From assembly GCA_017509045.1 (NCBI GenBank), contig JAFWQP010000122.1, positions 1-47,275 of the forward strand: DNA of 47,275 nt, in the 5' to 3' direction. This document shows positions 33,476 through 45,687 of this stretch, one piece after another. The stretch comes from Bacteroidales bacterium. Its GTDB lineage: Bacteria > Bacteroidota > Bacteroidia > Bacteroidales > P3. Every line of letters begins with the position of its first letter. The stretch's first letter is position 1. The position numbers and the translations under genes are program-made. The notes beneath the pieces are model-generated. The model was not told the DNA's origin. It did no database searches and saw only the letters and a list, made by a program, of their open reading frames with translations.

Positions 33476-33802
33476 TTAGGCCTTGCCCAAAATGTCGTAT
33501 GGGACGGTATCGGCATTACCGGGAACGCTAGGTTCGACGATGGTGCCGAAGTTTTGCTCATACTTCTGGATGTTGTCGGCAAGGGCATTCAGCAGACGCT
33601 TGGCATGAATGGGATTCATGATGACGCGTGAGCGAACAGTTGCATTGGGTGAGCCCGGCAGCATCTGAGCGAAGTCGAGAATAATCTCGCTTGGGCTGTG
33701 AGAGATGATAGCCAGATTGCTATAGGTACCCTTTGCCACATCGGGAGCGATGTCGAGCTTGAGGTCTTTCACGGGGCCGTTGTTGTGATTGTTGTTTGCC
33801 AT
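33476..33802 (-). CDS. DUF3467 protein
   Basis: A 108-residue protein of the DUF3467 family, recognised from GTYSNLAIISHSPSEIILDFAQMLPG (about 26-51), VRSRVIMNPIHAKRLLNALADNIQKYEQNFG (about 57-87) and the Pro-rich end. Its function is unknown. In Bacteroidales it commonly follows rpoC, as here with a 32-base gap, so it is made with RNA polymerase. The Asn-rich N-terminus (MANNNHNNG) is disordered. Confidence 0.9.
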   Translation of the reverse strand: MANNNHNNGPVKDLKLDIAPDVAKGTYSNLAIISHSPSEIILDFAQMLPGSPNATVRSRVIMNPIHAKRLLNALADNIQKYEQNFGTIVEPSVPGNADTVPYDILGKA

Positions 33803-33834
33803 AGTGTTAGGTTAACCAATTTGGGGTTCAACAG

Positions 33835-36800
33835 TTATTTGTTGGCGGCTTCCATCTCGTCGATGTTGCCCACAATGAGGTTCTCGTATTCGCGAAGACC
33901 TGTACCAGCGGGGATGAGGTGACCGACAATGACGTTCTCCTTCATGCCCTCGAGGAAGTCGCGCTTGGCGTTGATGGCAGCCTCGGTGAGCACCTTGGTG
34001 GTCTCCTGGAAGGAGGCTGCGGAGATGAAGCTCTTGGTCTGCAACGAGGCGCGAGTGATACCCTGGAGAATCTGCTTGGCGGTAGCGGGCTTAGCATCGC
34101 GAGCGGTGATGAGGGTCTTGTCCTGACGGCGCAAGATGGAGTTCTCATCGCGGAGGCGGCGGGCAGTGATAATCTGGCCGTTCTCGATATTCTCGCTATC
34201 GCCCTTGTCCTCGACAACCTTCATACCGAAGATTTCGTCGTTGGTCTCGTGGAAATCGATCTTATTGACCAGCTCGCCCTCGAGATAACGGGTGTCGCCC
34301 GGGTCTTCAATCTCGACTTTGCGCATCATCTGACGCACAATGACCTCGAAGTGCTTATCGTTGATTTTCACACCCTGCAGACGGTACACTTCCTGAACCT
34401 CGTTGACGATGTATTCCTGCACCTTCATTGGGCCCTTGATGGCGAGGATATCGGCAGGAGTGATGGCACCGTCGGAAAGCGGAGTACCGGCCTTCACATA
34501 GTCGCTGTCCTGAGCAAGAATCTGCTTGGAGGTGGGGATGAGATAGGTGATGCGTTCGCCCGTCTTGCTGGTGATGGTGATCTGACGGTTGTTACGTTTG
34601 AGCTTCTTGTCGATGCTGACGATACCGTCGATTTCTGCCACCACAGCAGGGTCGGAGGGGTTACGAGCCTCGAACAGCTCGGTGACACGAGGCAGACCGC
34701 CCGTGATATCGCCAGCCTTACCGAAGCTACGCGGAATCTTGACCATGATGTCACCAGCCATAAGTTTCTGACCCTTGTCGACACCGATGTGGGCACCCAC
34801 AGGAAGGTCGTAGACCTTGAGGACGTTGCCCTCGTCGTCGACGATGTTGAGGGTAGGATTCTTGGTACGCTGACGCGACTCGATGACCACCTTGTCCTGA
34901 AGACCGGTCTGGGCATCGCTCTCGACACGGTAGGTGACGTTCTCGATGACGTTCTCGAAGGCTACGCGACCAGCTACATCGGAGATGATGACGGCATTGT
35001 AAGGATCCCATTCGGCGATGAAGTCGTTCTTTGCCAGATGGTCGCCAGACATCTTATACAGCTTGGCACCATAGGGCAGGAGAGCTGAGAAGAGGGTAAC
35101 GTTGGTGTTCTCATCGACGATACGCATCTCGGCAGAACGACCCATGACAACATGGTAGCTGTTGCCGTCGGCATCAGTATAGGGGATGGCGCGGAGCTCG
35201 TCGATTTCGAGACGACCTTCGTGTTTAGCCACGAGGCTGGAGTTGGTACCGATGTTGCCACCGGCCACACCACCAACGTGGAAGGTACGGAGGGTAAGCT
35301 GGGTACCGGGCTCACCGATAGCCTGTGCGGCGATGACGCCGACAGACTCACCTTTCTGTACCATCTTGCCGGTAGCAAGGTTGCGTCCGTAGCACTTGGC
35401 ACAGACACCATGCTTGGCCTCGCAGGTGAGCACAGAACGGATTTCGACCTCCTCGATAGGAGATTCTTCGATAATCTTGCAGATATCCTCAGTGAGTTCT
35501 TCGCCAGCACGGACGATGACTTCACCGGTGTGAGGATGGATAATGTCGTGCACCGAGGTACGACCTAAGATTTTCTCACTCAGAGAGACGACGACATCCT
35601 CACCTTTCTTCAAGGCAGTGGTGGGCAGACCACGCAGGGTACCACAGTCTTCCATGTTGATGATGACATCGTGTGCCACATCAACCAGACGACGGGTAAG
35701 ATAACCAGCGTCAGCGGTTTTCAGAGCGGTATCGGCCAAACCCTTACGGGCACCGTGGGTGGAGATAAAGTACTCAAGCACGGACAGACCTTCCTTGAAG
35801 TTGGAGATGATAGGATTCTCAATAATCTCGTTGCCAGCGGCACCGGCTTTCTGAGGCTTAGCCATCAGACCACGCATACCCGAGAGCTGACGAATCTGCT
35901 CCTTACTACCACGAGCACCCGAATCATACATCATGTAGATGGGGTTGAAGCCCTGGTTGTCAGCCTTAAGCTGGCGCATAAGGGTCTCGGTAAGTTTATT
36001 GTTGGTGTTGGTCCAAATATCGATGACGTGGTTGTAACGCTCATTGTTGGTGATAAGACCCATAGAGTACTGACCCAACACTTCTTCGACCTCCTCGTTG
36101 GCCTTCTCGATAAGTTCTTCCTTTTCGTTGGGGATGATAACGTCGCCAAGGTTGAAGGAGAGACCGCCGCGGAATGCCTGACGATAACCCATGTTTTTGA
36201 TGTCATCAAGGAAGTTGGCCGTTACGGCATTGCCACAAGCAGTGAACAGGTCACCGATGATGTCGCGCAGAGACTTCTTGCCAAGCACCTGATTGACATA
36301 ACCGTATTCTTTAGGCACCACCTCGTTGAAGATAACACGGCCCACCGTGGTACGGATGCGGTCGGTCTTAATGAAGTGACCCTTGGCATCGAGGACGGGG
36401 TTGCCCTCGTTGTCGCGACGAATTTCATATTCTGTGCGGCTGCGCTCGGCAATTTCTGCAGGATTGCTGCAGTCGATGTCGGTGAGCAGGTTGCCATCCT
36501 TGTCCTTGATGACTTCGGTAAAGGTGTTGTCGGTCTTGACAAACTGGAACTCGTCACGACCACCAGCATCAATCTTAACACTGATGCAGGCATTCAGAGA
36601 GACACGCTTCTCGTTGTAAGCGATGATAACCTCTTCGGCAGAGTAGAAACGGTAACCTTCACCCTTGACCACTTCCTTTTCAGTGGTGCGACGGGGCTTG
36701 GTCATGTAGTAAAGACCCAAGACCATGTCCTGCGAAGGAACGGTGATAGGCGCACCATTTGCGGGGTTGAGGATGTTGTGGGTAGAGAGCATCAACAACT

Positions 36801-38304
36801 GGGCTTCGAGGATGGCAGCATTTCCAAGAGGAACGTGGACAGCCATCTGGTCACCATCGAAGTCAGCATTGAAACCTGTACATACGAGGGGGTGCAGACG
36901 AATAGCTTTACCTTCGACCAACTTGGGCTGGAATGCCTGAATACCCAAACGGTGCAGCGTAGGAGCACGGTTGAGCAGGATGGGATGACCCTTAAGGATG
37001 TTCTCGAGGATTTCCCACACGACGGGATCCTTGCGGTCGACAACACGCTTAGCGGACTTGACAGTCTTGACCAAACCACGCTCAAGCAGTTTGCGAATGA
37101 TAAAGGGTTTGAACAATTCGCTTGCCATATCCTTAGGAAGACCACATTCGTGCATCTTCAGTTCGGGACCCACGACAATGACGGAACGACCGGAATAGTC
37201 GACACGCTTACCAAGGAGGTTCTGACGGAAACGACCCTGCTTACCCTTCAACGAGTCGGAGAGGGACTTGAGGGAACGATTGCTGTCAGACTTAACGCTA
37301 GAGACCTTGCGGCTATTGTCGAACAAGGAATCCACCGCCTCTTGAAGCATACGCTTCTCATTGCGCATAATGACTTCAGGAGCCTTGATTTCGAAAAGAC
37401 GTTTCAGACGGTTGTTGCGGATAATGACACGGCGATAGAGCTCATTGATGTCGGAAGTAGCAAAACGGCCACCATCCAGCGGCACCAAAGGACGCAGTTC
37501 GGGAGGAATGACGGGAATAATCGTCATAATCATCCACTCAGGACGATTGTCCAGACCACGGGCCTGCATGCGTTTGCGGCTTTCGCGGAACGACTCAATC
37601 ACATTCAGACGCTTCAATGCGTCTTGCTTGCGCTGATTGGAAGATTCTTTGGAAGCACGGTCACGCAACTCATAGCTGATACGGTCAAGGTCAAGTTCGC
37701 AAAGCAGCTTGTACAGAGCTTCAGAACCCATTCCGACAATAAACTTATTGGGGTCGCTATCGTCGAGTTGATCGTTACCTTCAGGTAAATGCTCAAGAAC
37801 GGAATAATAATCTTCCTCCGTCAAGAGGTCGAGTTTTTTAACAGGAACCTCGTTGAGCATAGCCTTACCCGGCTGAAGGACGATGTATTTTTCGTAGTAA
37901 ATCACCTGCTCGAGCTTCTTGCTAGGAACATCGAGCAAGGTGCCTATTTTATTGGGCAAAGAACGGAAAAACCAGATGTGGGCGACGGGAACGGTGAGTT
38001 CGATATGTCCCATACGTTCACGACGCACTTTCTTCTCTGTAACTTCGACGCCGCAACGGTCGCAAGTGATACCCTTATAACGAATACGCTTGTACTTACC
38101 GCAATGACACTCCCAGTCGCGAGTAGGGCCGAAAATCTTCTCGCAGAAAAGACCATCACGTTCAGGCTTATATGTACGATAATTGATTGTTTCAGGCTTG
38201 GTCACCTCACCATACGAGCGCTTTTTAATCGACTCGGGCGAAGCCAAACTAACGGTTATCGAATTGAAATCGTTCTTTAACTGTGATTCTTGTTTAAATG
38301 CCAT
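33835..38304 (-). CDS. rpoC: RNA polymerase subunit beta-prime
   Basis: A 1489-residue catalytic subunit. Visible parts are the N-terminal zinc-binding [20 protein letters not shown] (about 62-81), and the active-site loop [13 protein letters not shown] (about 462-474) whose three aspartates hold the catalytic magnesium. The trigger-loop and bridge region has [17 protein letters not shown], and the second zinc site is [13 protein letters not shown]. It is slightly longer than most Bacteroidales homologues I recall (about 1430). It follows rpoB by 73 bases that contain a TAAGAAT heptad repeat just before the start. Confidence 0.98.
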   Translation of the reverse strand: MAFKQESQLKNDFNSITVSLASPESIKKRSYGEVTKPETINYRTYKPERDGLFCEKIFGPTRDWECHCGKYKRIRYKGITCDRCGVEVTEKKVRRERMGHIELTVPVAHIWFFRSLPNKIGTLLDVPSKKLEQVIYYEKYIVLQPGKAMLNEVPVKKLDLLTEEDYYSVLEHLPEGNDQLDDSDPNKFIVGMGSEALYKLLCELDLDRISYELRDRASKESSNQRKQDALKRLNVIESFRESRKRMQARGLDNRPEWMIMTIIPVIPPELRPLVPLDGGRFATSDINELYRRVIIRNNRLKRLFEIKAPEVIMRNEKRMLQEAVDSLFDNSRKVSSVKSDSNRSLKSLSDSLKGKQGRFRQNLLGKRVDYSGRSVIVVGPELKMHECGLPKDMASELFKPFIIRKLLERGLVKTVKSAKRVVDRKDPVVWEILENILKGHPILLNRAPTLHRLGIQAFQPKLVEGKAIRLHPLVCTGFNADFDGDQMAVHVPLGNAAILEAQLLMLSTHNILNPANGAPITVPSQDMVLGLYYMTKPRRTTEKEVVKGEGYRFYSAEEVIIAYNEKRVSLNACISVKIDAGGRDEFQFVKTDNTFTEVIKDKDGNLLTDIDCSNPAEIAERSRTEYEIRRDNEGNPVLDAKGHFIKTDRIRTTVGRVIFNEVVPKEYGYVNQVLGKKSLRDIIGDLFTACGNAVTANFLDDIKNMGYRQAFRGGLSFNLGDVIIPNEKEELIEKANEEVEEVLGQYSMGLITNNERYNHVIDIWTNTNNKLTETLMRQLKADNQGFNPIYMMYDSGARGSKEQIRQLSGMRGLMAKPQKAGAAGNEIIENPIISNFKEGLSVLEYFISTHGARKGLADTALKTADAGYLTRRLVDVAHDVIINMEDCGTLRGLPTTALKKGEDVVVSLSEKILGRTSVHDIIHPHTGEVIVRAGEELTEDICKIIEESPIEEVEIRSVLTCEAKHGVCAKCYGRNLATGKMVQKGESVGVIAAQAIGEPGTQLTLRTFHVGGVAGGNIGTNSSLVAKHEGRLEIDELRAIPYTDADGNSYHVVMGRSAEMRIVDENTNVTLFSALLPYGAKLYKMSGDHLAKNDFIAEWDPYNAVIISDVAGRVAFENVIENVTYRVESDAQTGLQDKVVIESRQRTKNPTLNIVDDEGNVLKVYDLPVGAHIGVDKGQKLMAGDIMVKIPRSFGKAGDITGGLPRVTELFEARNPSDPAVVAEIDGIVSIDKKLKRNNRQITITSKTGERITYLIPTSKQILAQDSDYVKAGTPLSDGAITPADILAIKGPMKVQEYIVNEVQEVYRLQGVKINDKHFEVIVRQMMRKVEIEDPGDTRYLEGELVNKIDFHETNDEIFGMKVVEDKGDSENIENGQIITARRLRDENSILRRQDKTLITARDAKPATAKQILQGITRASLQTKSFISAASFQETTKVLTEAAINAKRDFLEGMKENVIVGHLIPAGTGLREYENLIVGNIDEMEAANK

Positions 38305-38316
38305 CTTTATATAATC

Positions 38317-38348
38317 TAAGAATTAAGAATTAAGAATTTAAGAAGAAT
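38317..38348. repeat. TAAGAAT heptad repeat between rpoB and rpoC
   Basis: Three to four tandem heptads (TAAGAAT, then TTAAGAAGAAT) lie 13 bases before the rpoC start codon, in the leader of rpoC. Confidence 0.75.
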
Positions 38349-38377
38349 TGTTTTTTATCTAAAGACTTAATCCTAAA

Positions 38378-41300
38378 TTAATCAAATGTTACCTCCAAGC
38401 CTAGGCCGCGCAACTCATGCACCAAGACATTGAACGACTCGGGGATGCCAGGCACGGGCATATTGTCACCCTTGACAATGGCCTCATAAGCTTTGGCACG
38501 ACCCACCACATCGTCAGACTTGACCGTAAGCACTTCTTGAAGCACGTGGGAAGCACCGAAGGCTTCGAGTGCCCACACCTCCATCTCACCAAAACGCTGA
38601 CCACCGAAATTGGCCTTACCGCCAAGGGGCTGCTGGGTGATGAGAGAATACGGACCGATACTACGGGCATGCATCTTATCATCAATCATGTGATGGAGCT
38701 TGAGCATGTAGATATAGCCTACCGTTGCCGGCTGGTCAAAACGGTCGCCTGTTTCGCCGTCGTAAAGGTAGGTACGACCATTCTCTGGCAGACCTGCCTC
38801 GCGCATATAGCCGTTAATCTGCTCAAGGGTGGCACCATCGAAAATGGGGGTCTTGAAACGCTTGTTAAGCTTCTTACCAGCCCAACCAAGAACAGTTTCA
38901 TATATCTGACCCAGATTCATTCGCGAAGGCACACCCAGAGGATTCAACACAATATCAACTGGCGTACCATCTGCGAGGAACGGCATATCTTCGGCACGGA
39001 CAATCTTCGAAACAATACCCTTGTTACCGTGACGACCAGCCATCTTATCACCGATGCGGAGTTTACGCTTCATCGCAATATAGACCTTGGCCATCTGGAC
39101 AATTCCGCTGGGAAGGTCGTCACCCACCGTAAGAGCAAACTTATTACGTGTGAAACGTCCGTTAATCTCGCGATACTTGATATTATAGTTGTTCAACAGA
39201 TCCTTAATCAGGTTGTTGGTCTCCTTATCCGAAGTCCACTTGTTGGGGCTGACCTCGGTATAGTCTATCGCCTTAAGAGCCTTCGAGGTGAACTTGACCT
39301 TCTTGGGTATGAGCTCTTCCTTGTGGTTGGAATAGACACCATTAGAGGTCTTTCCAGCAAGGATAATCAACAGACGGTCGACCAGTTTCTCTTTCAGTTC
39401 GGCAATCTCGTTGTTGAACTCCTCTTCGGGCTTGGCAAGCAGCTCTTTTTCCTTAGCACGCTGTTTACGGTCGCGAACGATACGGGCAAAGAGTTTCTTA
39501 TCGATGACCACACCACGCACCGATGGGGGCACCTTCAACGAGGCATCCTTCACATCGCCAGCCTTGTCGCCAAAGATGGCACGCAGCAGCTTCTCTTCCG
39601 GCGTCGGGTCTGACTCACCCTTGGGGGTAATCTTACCAATCAGAATGTCGCCTTCCTTCACCTCGGCACCGATGCGGATAATACCGTTCTCATCGAGGTC
39701 TTTGGTGGCGTCATTGCTGACATTAGGAATATCGCGGGTGAGCTCCTCAAGACCACGCTTGGTCTCACGAACCTCCAAAGTATACTCCTCAACATGGACT
39801 GAAGTGAAGATATCTTCTCTGACGACGCGCTCTGAAATCACCACAGCATCCTCAAAGTTGTATCCCTTCCAAGGCATGAATGCCACCATCATGTTGCGTC
39901 CGAGGGCAAGTTCACCGCCCTGGGTAGCATAACCTTCACACAGCACCTGTCCCTTCTTCACCTTGTCGCCTTTCTTGACAATCGGGCGCAGGTTAATCGA
40001 AGTGGAGTGGTTGGTACGCTGATAACGAGTCAGCTTATATTCGCGGATATCGTCATCAAACGAGACCAAACGTTCCTTTTCTGTGCGGTTGTGGCGGATG
40101 ACAATCTTAGTCGAGTCAACATACTCAACCACGCCATCGCCCAAAGCATTCAACAGAACACGGCTGTCTTCGGCCACAGACTTCTCAATGCCCGTTCCCA
40201 CGATAGGAATCTCAGGATTGAGCAGGGGCACAGCCTGACGCATCATGTTCGAACCCATCAAGGCACGGTTAGCATCGTCGTGCTCCAAGAACGGGATGAG
40301 CGATGCTGCAATAGATGCAATCTGGTTGGAGCCCATATCAATCAGGTCGATCTCCTCAGGAGTAACAATGGGGAAGTCCGCCTGACGACGAGCTTTGACA
40401 CGCTGTGCCAAGATATTACCATTCTCGTCCTGCGGAGTGGTAGCCTGTGCAACGGTCTTATTCTCCTCCAGTTCGGCAGTATAGTAGGTAGGAGCCTCAT
40501 CCAGAACCACTCGGCCATTCTCGACACGACGATACGGAGTCTCAATAAAGCCAAGATTATTAATCTTAGCATACACACACAGCGACGAAATCAGACCGAT
40601 ATTAGGACCTTCAGGGGTCTCAATAGTACACAGACGACCATAGTGAGTATAGTGAACGTCACGAACCTCGAAACCTGCACGCTCGCGCGACAGACCACCA
40701 GGACCCAGAGCCGAAATACGACGCTTATGCGTCACCTCAGCCAAAGGATTGGTTTGGTCCATAAACTGCGACAACTGGTTGGTACCAAAGAACGAGTTGA
40801 TGACCGACGACAGTGTCTTAGCATTAATCAAGTCCGTAGGAGTGAAAACCTCGTTGTCACGTACGTTCATACGCTCACGGATAGTGCGCGACATACGTGC
40901 CAAACCAACACCAAACTGGTTGTACAACTGCTCGCCAGAAGTACGCACACGACGGTTCGACAAGTGGTCGATATCGTCCACGTCAGCCTTCTGGTTAATC
41001 AGCTGGATAAGGTATTTGATAATTGACGTTATGTCAGTTTGGGTCAGCACTCTGGTCGTATCGGGAATATCCAGATTCAACTTCGTGTTGATACGATAAC
41101 GACCCACCTCGCCCAAGTCATAACGCTTGTCCGAGAAAAACAGTTTCTCGATAATGCCACGTGCAGTCTCTTCGTCTGGTGGCTCAGCATTACGCAGCTG
41201 ACGATAGATATACTCAACGGCCTCCTTAGAATTGTTGGTAGTATCTTTCTTCAGTGTATTATAGATAACGGAATAGTCGATGCCGTCGCGATCCTCAACC

Positions 41301-42184
41301 TTAACAAGAATCGTCTTGACATCCAGCTCCATTATTTTCTCAATATCCTCTTCAGTAATCTCCTTGTCACGCTCGATGACCACCTCGGTACGCTCCATCG
41401 ACACAACCTCGCCGGTATCCTCATCGACAAAGTCCTCAGTCCAAGTATCCACCACACGGGCAGCCAGCTGCTTTCCAACAACCTTTTTCAGACTGGCCTT
41501 AGAGACCTTCACCTCTTCTGCCAAGGAGAAAATGTCCAGTATGTCCTTATCCGTCTCATAGCCGATAGCCCTCAACAACGTCGTGATAGGCAGCTTTTTC
41601 TTTCGGTCGATGTAGGCATACATGACATTATTAATATCGGTAGTGAACTCCATCCACGAACCTTTGAACGGAATGATACGAGCCGAATACAGCTGGGTAC
41701 CATTTGAGTGGAATTGCGTACCGAAGAAAACGCCCGGCGAACGATGCAGCTGCGACACTACAACGCGCTCAGCACCATTGATAACAAACGTGCCCTTTGG
41801 CGTCATATAGGGTATCATACCCAAATACACAGGCTGCTCTATAGCCTGGAAATCCTCATTCTCTGGATCATTACACGACAATTTCAACTTGGCCTTAAGT
41901 GGAACACTATAGGTCAAGCCTCTTTCGATACACTCCTCAATAGTATAGCGGGGAGGGTCTATAAAATAGTCGAGAAATTCTAACGTGAAATTGTTACGTG
42001 CATCCGAAATAGGAAAATTCTCTTTGAAAACCTTGAACAGACCTTCGTCAAGACGGTTGTCAGGATTCGTCTCTATCTGGAAGAAATCCTGAAACGACTT
42101 GAGCTGTATATCAAGAAAGTCTGGGTATTCATATTTGCGTACAGATGCAAAATTTACTACTTCAATAGGTTGATTTTTAGCCAA
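38378..42184 (-). CDS. rpoB: RNA polymerase subunit beta
   Basis: A 1268-residue subunit with all major blocks. The rifampicin-pocket cluster reads [33 protein letters not shown], with wild-type residues at the usual resistance positions (Asp in FMDQ, His in THKRR, Ser in RISAL), so no resistance change is seen. The C-terminal clamp-contact region has [15 protein letters not shown] and [24 protein letters not shown]. The start [24 protein letters not shown] fits the family. It lies 200 bases downstream of rplL, with a strong hairpin between them. Confidence 0.98.
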   Translation of the reverse strand: MAKNQPIEVVNFASVRKYEYPDFLDIQLKSFQDFFQIETNPDNRLDEGLFKVFKENFPISDARNNFTLEFLDYFIDPPRYTIEECIERGLTYSVPLKAKLKLSCNDPENEDFQAIEQPVYLGMIPYMTPKGTFVINGAERVVVSQLHRSPGVFFGTQFHSNGTQLYSARIIPFKGSWMEFTTDINNVMYAYIDRKKKLPITTLLRAIGYETDKDILDIFSLAEEVKVSKASLKKVVGKQLAARVVDTWTEDFVDEDTGEVVSMERTEVVIERDKEITEEDIEKIMELDVKTILVKVEDRDGIDYSVIYNTLKKDTTNNSKEAVEYIYRQLRNAEPPDEETARGIIEKLFFSDKRYDLGEVGRYRINTKLNLDIPDTTRVLTQTDITSIIKYLIQLINQKADVDDIDHLSNRRVRTSGEQLYNQFGVGLARMSRTIRERMNVRDNEVFTPTDLINAKTLSSVINSFFGTNQLSQFMDQTNPLAEVTHKRRISALGPGGLSRERAGFEVRDVHYTHYGRLCTIETPEGPNIGLISSLCVYAKINNLGFIETPYRRVENGRVVLDEAPTYYTAELEENKTVAQATTPQDENGNILAQRVKARRQADFPIVTPEEIDLIDMGSNQIASIAASLIPFLEHDDANRALMGSNMMRQAVPLLNPEIPIVGTGIEKSVAEDSRVLLNALGDGVVEYVDSTKIVIRHNRTEKERLVSFDDDIREYKLTRYQRTNHSTSINLRPIVKKGDKVKKGQVLCEGYATQGGELALGRNMMVAFMPWKGYNFEDAVVISERVVREDIFTSVHVEEYTLEVRETKRGLEELTRDIPNVSNDATKDLDENGIIRIGAEVKEGDILIGKITPKGESDPTPEEKLLRAIFGDKAGDVKDASLKVPPSVRGVVIDKKLFARIVRDRKQRAKEKELLAKPEEEFNNEIAELKEKLVDRLLIILAGKTSNGVYSNHKEELIPKKVKFTSKALKAIDYTEVSPNKWTSDKETNNLIKDLLNNYNIKYREINGRFTRNKFALTVGDDLPSGIVQMAKVYIAMKRKLRIGDKMAGRHGNKGIVSKIVRAEDMPFLADGTPVDIVLNPLGVPSRMNLGQIYETVLGWAGKKLNKRFKTPIFDGATLEQINGYMREAGLPENGRTYLYDGETGDRFDQPATVGYIYMLKLHHMIDDKMHARSIGPYSLITQQPLGGKANFGGQRFGEMEVWALEAFGASHVLQEVLTVKSDDVVGRAKAYEAIVKGDNMPVPGIPESFNVLVHELRGLGLEVTFD

Positions 42185-42321
42185 GGGACTTAATTTTAAT
42201 ATCGTATAAGAATGTAAAATTCAGAATTAAAAGTGCTACTGCTCACTACGGAGAGAAAAGAAGAATTCATAACTCACTCATCGGCAGATAGATGCCTATT
42301 CAACCGATTTTCATAGCAAAG

Positions 42322-42361
42322 AGGAATAGGCACTCCGGACTACACCGGAGGCCCTATTCCT
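42322..42361 (-). terminator. Probable attenuator hairpin between rplL and rpoB
   Basis: On the reverse strand AGGAATAGGGCCTCCGG pairs with CCGGAGTGCCTATTCCT (15 of 17) around TGTAGT. No long T-run follows, so it may be a partial terminator or processing site that lowers rpoBC relative to ribosomal proteins. Confidence 0.7.
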
Positions 42362-42383
42362 CGTAGAAATCCAATAGTATTTA

Positions 42384-42767
42384 CTATTTGACCTCAACTT
42401 CGGCACCAGCCTCTTCAAGAGCCTTCTTCAAGGATTCAGCCTCGTCCTTGCTCACGCCTTCCTTAACGGGCTTAGGAGCGTTGTCAACGAGTTCCTTGGA
42501 CTCCTTCAGACCCAAGCTAGCCATATCCTTAACGGCCTTCACAACACCGAGTTTCTTGGTGGCATCAGGAACACCCTTCAGGATAACGTCGAAAGAGGTC
42601 TTCTCCTCTGCGGCGGCGGCGGCACCGGCAACGGGACCAGCGGCAACTGCAACGGCTGCAGCAGCGGGTTCAATACCATACTCGTCTTTCAGAATGTCAG
42701 CGAGTTCTTTTACTTCTTTAACGGTTAAGTTAACTAATTCTTCAGCAATAGCTTTGATGTCTGCCAT
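42384..42767 (-). CDS. rplL: Ribosomal protein bL12 (L7/L12)
   Basis: A 127-residue acidic stalk protein. The N-terminal dimerisation domain ([26 protein letters not shown]) is followed by an Ala-rich hinge (about 36-52) and a C-terminal factor-binding domain (about 57-127; [25 protein letters not shown]). It recruits translation factors to the ribosome. It follows rplJ by 87 bases. Confidence 0.98.
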   Translation of the reverse strand: MADIKAIAEELVNLTVKEVKELADILKDEYGIEPAAAAVAVAAGPVAGAAAAAEEKTSFDVILKGVPDATKKLGVVKAVKDMASLGLKESKELVDNAPKPVKEGVSKDEAESLKKALEEAGAEVEVK

Positions 42768-42854
42768 GACTTTATTGATTTAATTTGTTTTACGAATAAA
42801 TTGATTTGTTTGTGTTTTTTGGTGGACTTTTAGCGGGGTCCCTCCCGGTTTGCC

Positions 42855-43385
42855 TTATTCGGCTTTCTCTTCCAATGTTTTCAAAACACCAGTGATGGTG
42901 TTGGCACCCGACTGGAGCTGCGAAACAACATTCTTGATAGGCGACTGCAGCAGTGCGACCACATCGGCGATAAGTTCGTTCTTGGACTTGATATTGACAA
43001 GTGCATCAAGATTCTCTGCACCGATATAGAAACTCTCTTCTACATAAGCACCCTTCAAAATGGGTTTCTGAGCACCCTTCTCCTTCTCACGAAACTCTTT
43101 GATGAGCTTGGCAGGAGCATTGTTGGTGTTCGAAAGCATTATGGCAGTCTCGCCCTTTATCACGGGGAACAGCTCCGAATAATCCATTCCGGTGCGTTCC
43201 ATAGCCTTGATCAAAAGAGCGTTCTTTACGACTTCCAACTTGACCTCTTTGCGGAAAGCGGCTCTACGCAGCTTGCTGGTGAGCACAGAGTTCAGACCTC
43301 CAATATCGGCAATATAGATAAGCGGATAGGCCTTAATCTCTTCGCACAACTGGTCAATCAGCTGGTCTTTTTGTTCTTTTCTCAT
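42855..43385 (-). CDS. rplJ: Ribosomal protein uL10
   Basis: A 176-residue stalk base protein that anchors L7/L12 dimers on 23S rRNA. The N-terminal domain has RKEQKDQLIDQLCEEIKAYP and KNALLIKAMERTGMDY. The C-terminal helix (about 140-175) binds L7/L12. It begins 23 bases after rplA. Confidence 0.97.
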   Translation of the reverse strand: MRKEQKDQLIDQLCEEIKAYPLIYIADIGGLNSVLTSKLRRAAFRKEVKLEVVKNALLIKAMERTGMDYSELFPVIKGETAIMLSNTNNAPAKLIKEFREKEKGAQKPILKGAYVEESFYIGAENLDALVNIKSKNELIADVVALLQSPIKNVVSQLQSGANTITGVLKTLEEKAE

Positions 43386-43408
43386 AATGACCTTTCAATA
43401 ATTAATTG

Positions 43409-44104
43409 TTACAGAGTGGCGGCTTTAGTATCGACCTTGACACCAGGGCTCATCGTACTGCTGATGCAGATACTCTTCACATAGGTGCCCTTTGCAGCGG
43501 CGGGTTTCAGCTTGATGATAGCCTGAAGCACCTCGCGGGCATTGTCGACAATCTTGTTGCTGTCGAACGAAATCTTAGCAACGGCAGTGTGGATGATACC
43601 AAACTTGTCGACCTTAAAGTCAATCTTACCGGCCTTGGCTTCCTGGACAGCCTTGCCAACTTCCATAGTGACGGTACCGGTCTTGGGGTTCGGCATCAGG
43701 CCACGAGGACCTAAGATACGACCCAGGGCACCAATCTTGGGCATACAGCTCGGCATGGTAATGATAACGTCTACATCCGTCCAACCGCCTTTAATCTTGG
43801 TGATGTACTCATCAAGACCGTAATAATCAGCTCCGGCTGCCTTAGCCTCTTCCTCCTTGTCGGGGGTGCAAAGAACAAGCACGCGGACAGTCTTACCTGT
43901 ACCGTGGGGCAGCGTCACGCTACCACGCACCATCTGGTTGGCCTTACGAGGGTCAACACCCAAACGCACGTCGATATCCACCGATGCGTCAAACTTGGTG
44001 TAAGTAATGTTCTTCACCACCTCAACGGCCTCCTCCAGCGAGTAGACCTGAGTCTTGTCGAATTTGGCTAAAGCTTCTTTCTGTTTCTTCGTTAATTTTG
44101 CCAT
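43409..44104 (-). CDS. rplA: Ribosomal protein uL1
   Basis: A 231-residue protein of the mobile L1 stalk that guides deacylated tRNA out of the E site. Recognised from [59 protein letters not shown] and the C-terminal [16 protein letters not shown]. In many bacteria L1 also represses its own operon. Confidence 0.98.
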   Translation of the reverse strand: MAKLTKKQKEALAKFDKTQVYSLEEAVEVVKNITYTKFDASVDIDVRLGVDPRKANQMVRGSVTLPHGTGKTVRVLVLCTPDKEEEAKAAGADYYGLDEYITKIKGGWTDVDVIITMPSCMPKIGALGRILGPRGLMPNPKTGTVTMEVGKAVQEAKAGKIDFKVDKFGIIHTAVAKISFDSNKIVDNAREVLQAIIKLKPAAAKGTYVKSICISSTMSPGVKVDTKAATL

Positions 44105-44171
44105 GATTCTTCATTTTTGTGGTCACCGCACCGCTCCTTACGGCGATGCTACCACTGTTAATACTCTTTAA

Positions 44172-44615
44172 TTACTTTGCAAGGGGGTTCTCGCCTTTCA
44201 CGGTGATACCCATGCTGCGTGCAGTGCCGGCCACCATGCTCATAGCTGATTCGATAGTGAAGCAGTTAAGGTCAGGCATCTTGGCTTCTGCAATCTGTCG
44301 CACCTGCTCCCAAGTCACTGAGGCCACCTTGACGCGGTTGGGCTCTGCCGAACCCTTCGCAGCCTTGGACATCTCCTTCAGCTGAACGGCAACAGGGGGA
44401 GTCTTAACCACAAAGTCAAAGGACTTGTCGGCATACACAGTGATGATGACAGGCACAATCTTACCGGCCTGGTCCTGTGTACGGGCATTGAACTGCTTGC
44501 AGAACTCCATAATGTTCACACCCTTGGCACCCAGTGCGGGTCCCACGGGAGGAGCAGGGTTCGCTGCACCGCCTTTGATTTGCAATTTAATCAATCCTGC
44601 AACTTCTTTTGCCAT
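44172..44615 (-). CDS. rplK: Ribosomal protein uL11
   Basis: A 147-residue protein of the GTPase-associated centre. [41 protein letters not shown] is the N-terminal domain; the C-terminal rRNA-binding part ends [16 protein letters not shown]. Length is standard. It lies 37 bases after nusG. Confidence 0.98.
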   Translation of the reverse strand: MAKEVAGLIKLQIKGGAANPAPPVGPALGAKGVNIMEFCKQFNARTQDQAGKIVPVIITVYADKSFDFVVKTPPVAVQLKEMSKAAKGSAEPNRVKVASVTWEQVRQIAEAKMPDLNCFTIESAMSMVAGTARSMGITVKGENPLAK

Positions 44616-44652
44616 TGATCTAAATTTTTAATAGTTTGATTAGTTCGTTCTA

Positions 44653-45198
44653 CTATTCCTTCTCCACCTGGTTATAGCTCAGTTCCAGAGGTGTCTTACG
44701 CCCGAAAATCTTGACCGTAACTTTCAATTTCTTCTTCTCGTCGTTCACCTCCTCGACAATTCCCGCAAAACTGCTGAACGGCCCGTCGATCACCTTGACC
44801 GACTCGCCCACCATATAAGCGTCAGAATTGCCGTCAATGGCATCCAGCTGGTCGTCAATCTTACCCAGAATGCGGTTGACCTCATACTGGCGCATCGGTA
44901 TCGGCTTGCCGCCCGACTCACGCAGGAAGTCCAACACATTAGGGAGATTCTGAATCACTGGAATAATCTCATCGCGCAAGTCGGCCTCAATCAACACATA
45001 GCCCGGAAAGTAGTTGCGATCCTTCACAACCTTCTTTCCATTGCGTATCGTGTAGACCTTCTCAGTGGGAACAAGCACCTGGGGTACATCTTCGCTCCAG
45101 CCACGTTTGGCCATCTCGCTCTCGATATACTCCTTCGCCTTCTTCTCCTTACCGCTTATCGCTCTGACAACATACCATTTTTTAGACTGCTGCTCCAT
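44653..45198 (-). CDS. nusG: Transcription elongation/termination factor NusG
   Basis: A 181-residue factor with the NGN domain (KWYVVRAISGKEKKAKEYIESEMAKRGW..., FPGYVLIEADL) that binds RNA polymerase, and a C-terminal KOW domain (GESVKVIDGPFSSFAGIVEEV). It couples transcription to translation or Rho. Normal length; it is followed by rplK as usual. Confidence 0.97.
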   Translation of the reverse strand: MEQQSKKWYVVRAISGKEKKAKEYIESEMAKRGWSEDVPQVLVPTEKVYTIRNGKKVVKDRNYFPGYVLIEADLRDEIIPVIQNLPNVLDFLRESGGKPIPMRQYEVNRILGKIDDQLDAIDGNSDAYMVGESVKVIDGPFSSFAGIVEEVNDEKKKLKVTVKIFGRKTPLELSYNQVEKE

Positions 45199-45338
45199 GT
45201 CGTTTCAAAAAGAATAGTGATTTATACTCATTCTCCTACGGCCACTGCCGGTGGAAAAGTGCCTCTCTTGGTTATTAACACGACAACTAACTAGTCTCAA
45301 AAGATTTTGGGAAGCAAGACCAGCCGTCCGTCAGCCTT

Positions 45339-45554
45339 CTATCCAATCAAAGCATAAAAGTATCCTAGCAATCCCTTCCATCCCATGCTCTGCACACCGA
45401 ACACAACGTCCATGCAGAACACTACAAGGGCCAATATCAGAGCTGCCACAGCCACAACCACTGCGCTGCTCTGCAACTCCTTGAACGTCGGCCACGACAC
45501 CTTGTGCACCAATTCGTCGTAGCTCTCTTTTACGTAATTACCGAATTTCGACAT
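45339..45554 (-). CDS. secE: Preprotein translocase subunit SecE
   Basis: A 71-residue membrane protein with the amphipathic segment YVKESYDELVHKVSWPTFKEL, whose VSWPT motif is typical, and one membrane helix (about 31-50). It stabilises SecY in the export channel. Short SecE forms with one helix are normal outside the enterobacteria. It lies between tRNA-Trp and nusG, its conserved place. Confidence 0.95.
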   Translation of the reverse strand: MSKFGNYVKESYDELVHKVSWPTFKELQSSAVVVAVAALILALVVFCMDVVFGVQSMGWKGLLGYFYALIG

Positions 45555-45574
45555 TTGATATCAATATTTTTTAG

Positions 45575-45645
45575 CAGGGGCAGAGAGAATCGAACTCCCA
45601 ACTGCGGTTTTGGAGACCGTCATTATGCCATTTAACTATGCCCCT
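45575..45645 (-). tRNA. tRNA-Trp (CCA anticodon)
   Basis: Acceptor arms AGGGGCA and TGCCCCT pair fully. The anticodon CCA is at 45611-45613 (reverse strand), the T-loop reads GTTCGATTC, and the discriminator is G. The 3' CCA is not encoded. It lies between tuf and secE. Confidence 0.95.
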
Positions 45646-45687
45646 GTGTCAGGCGCGGCACTGCTGCCGCGCCTTAAGGGTAGAATC

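Noticed and set aside
35671..37788. 705-codon open frame on the plus strand inside rpoC
   Set aside because: It is antisense to the conserved RpoC coding sequence, has no recognisable domains, and arises from codon bias of rpoC.
38417..39613. 398-codon plus-strand frame within rpoB
   Set aside because: Antisense to conserved RpoB sequence, no domain, no promoter.
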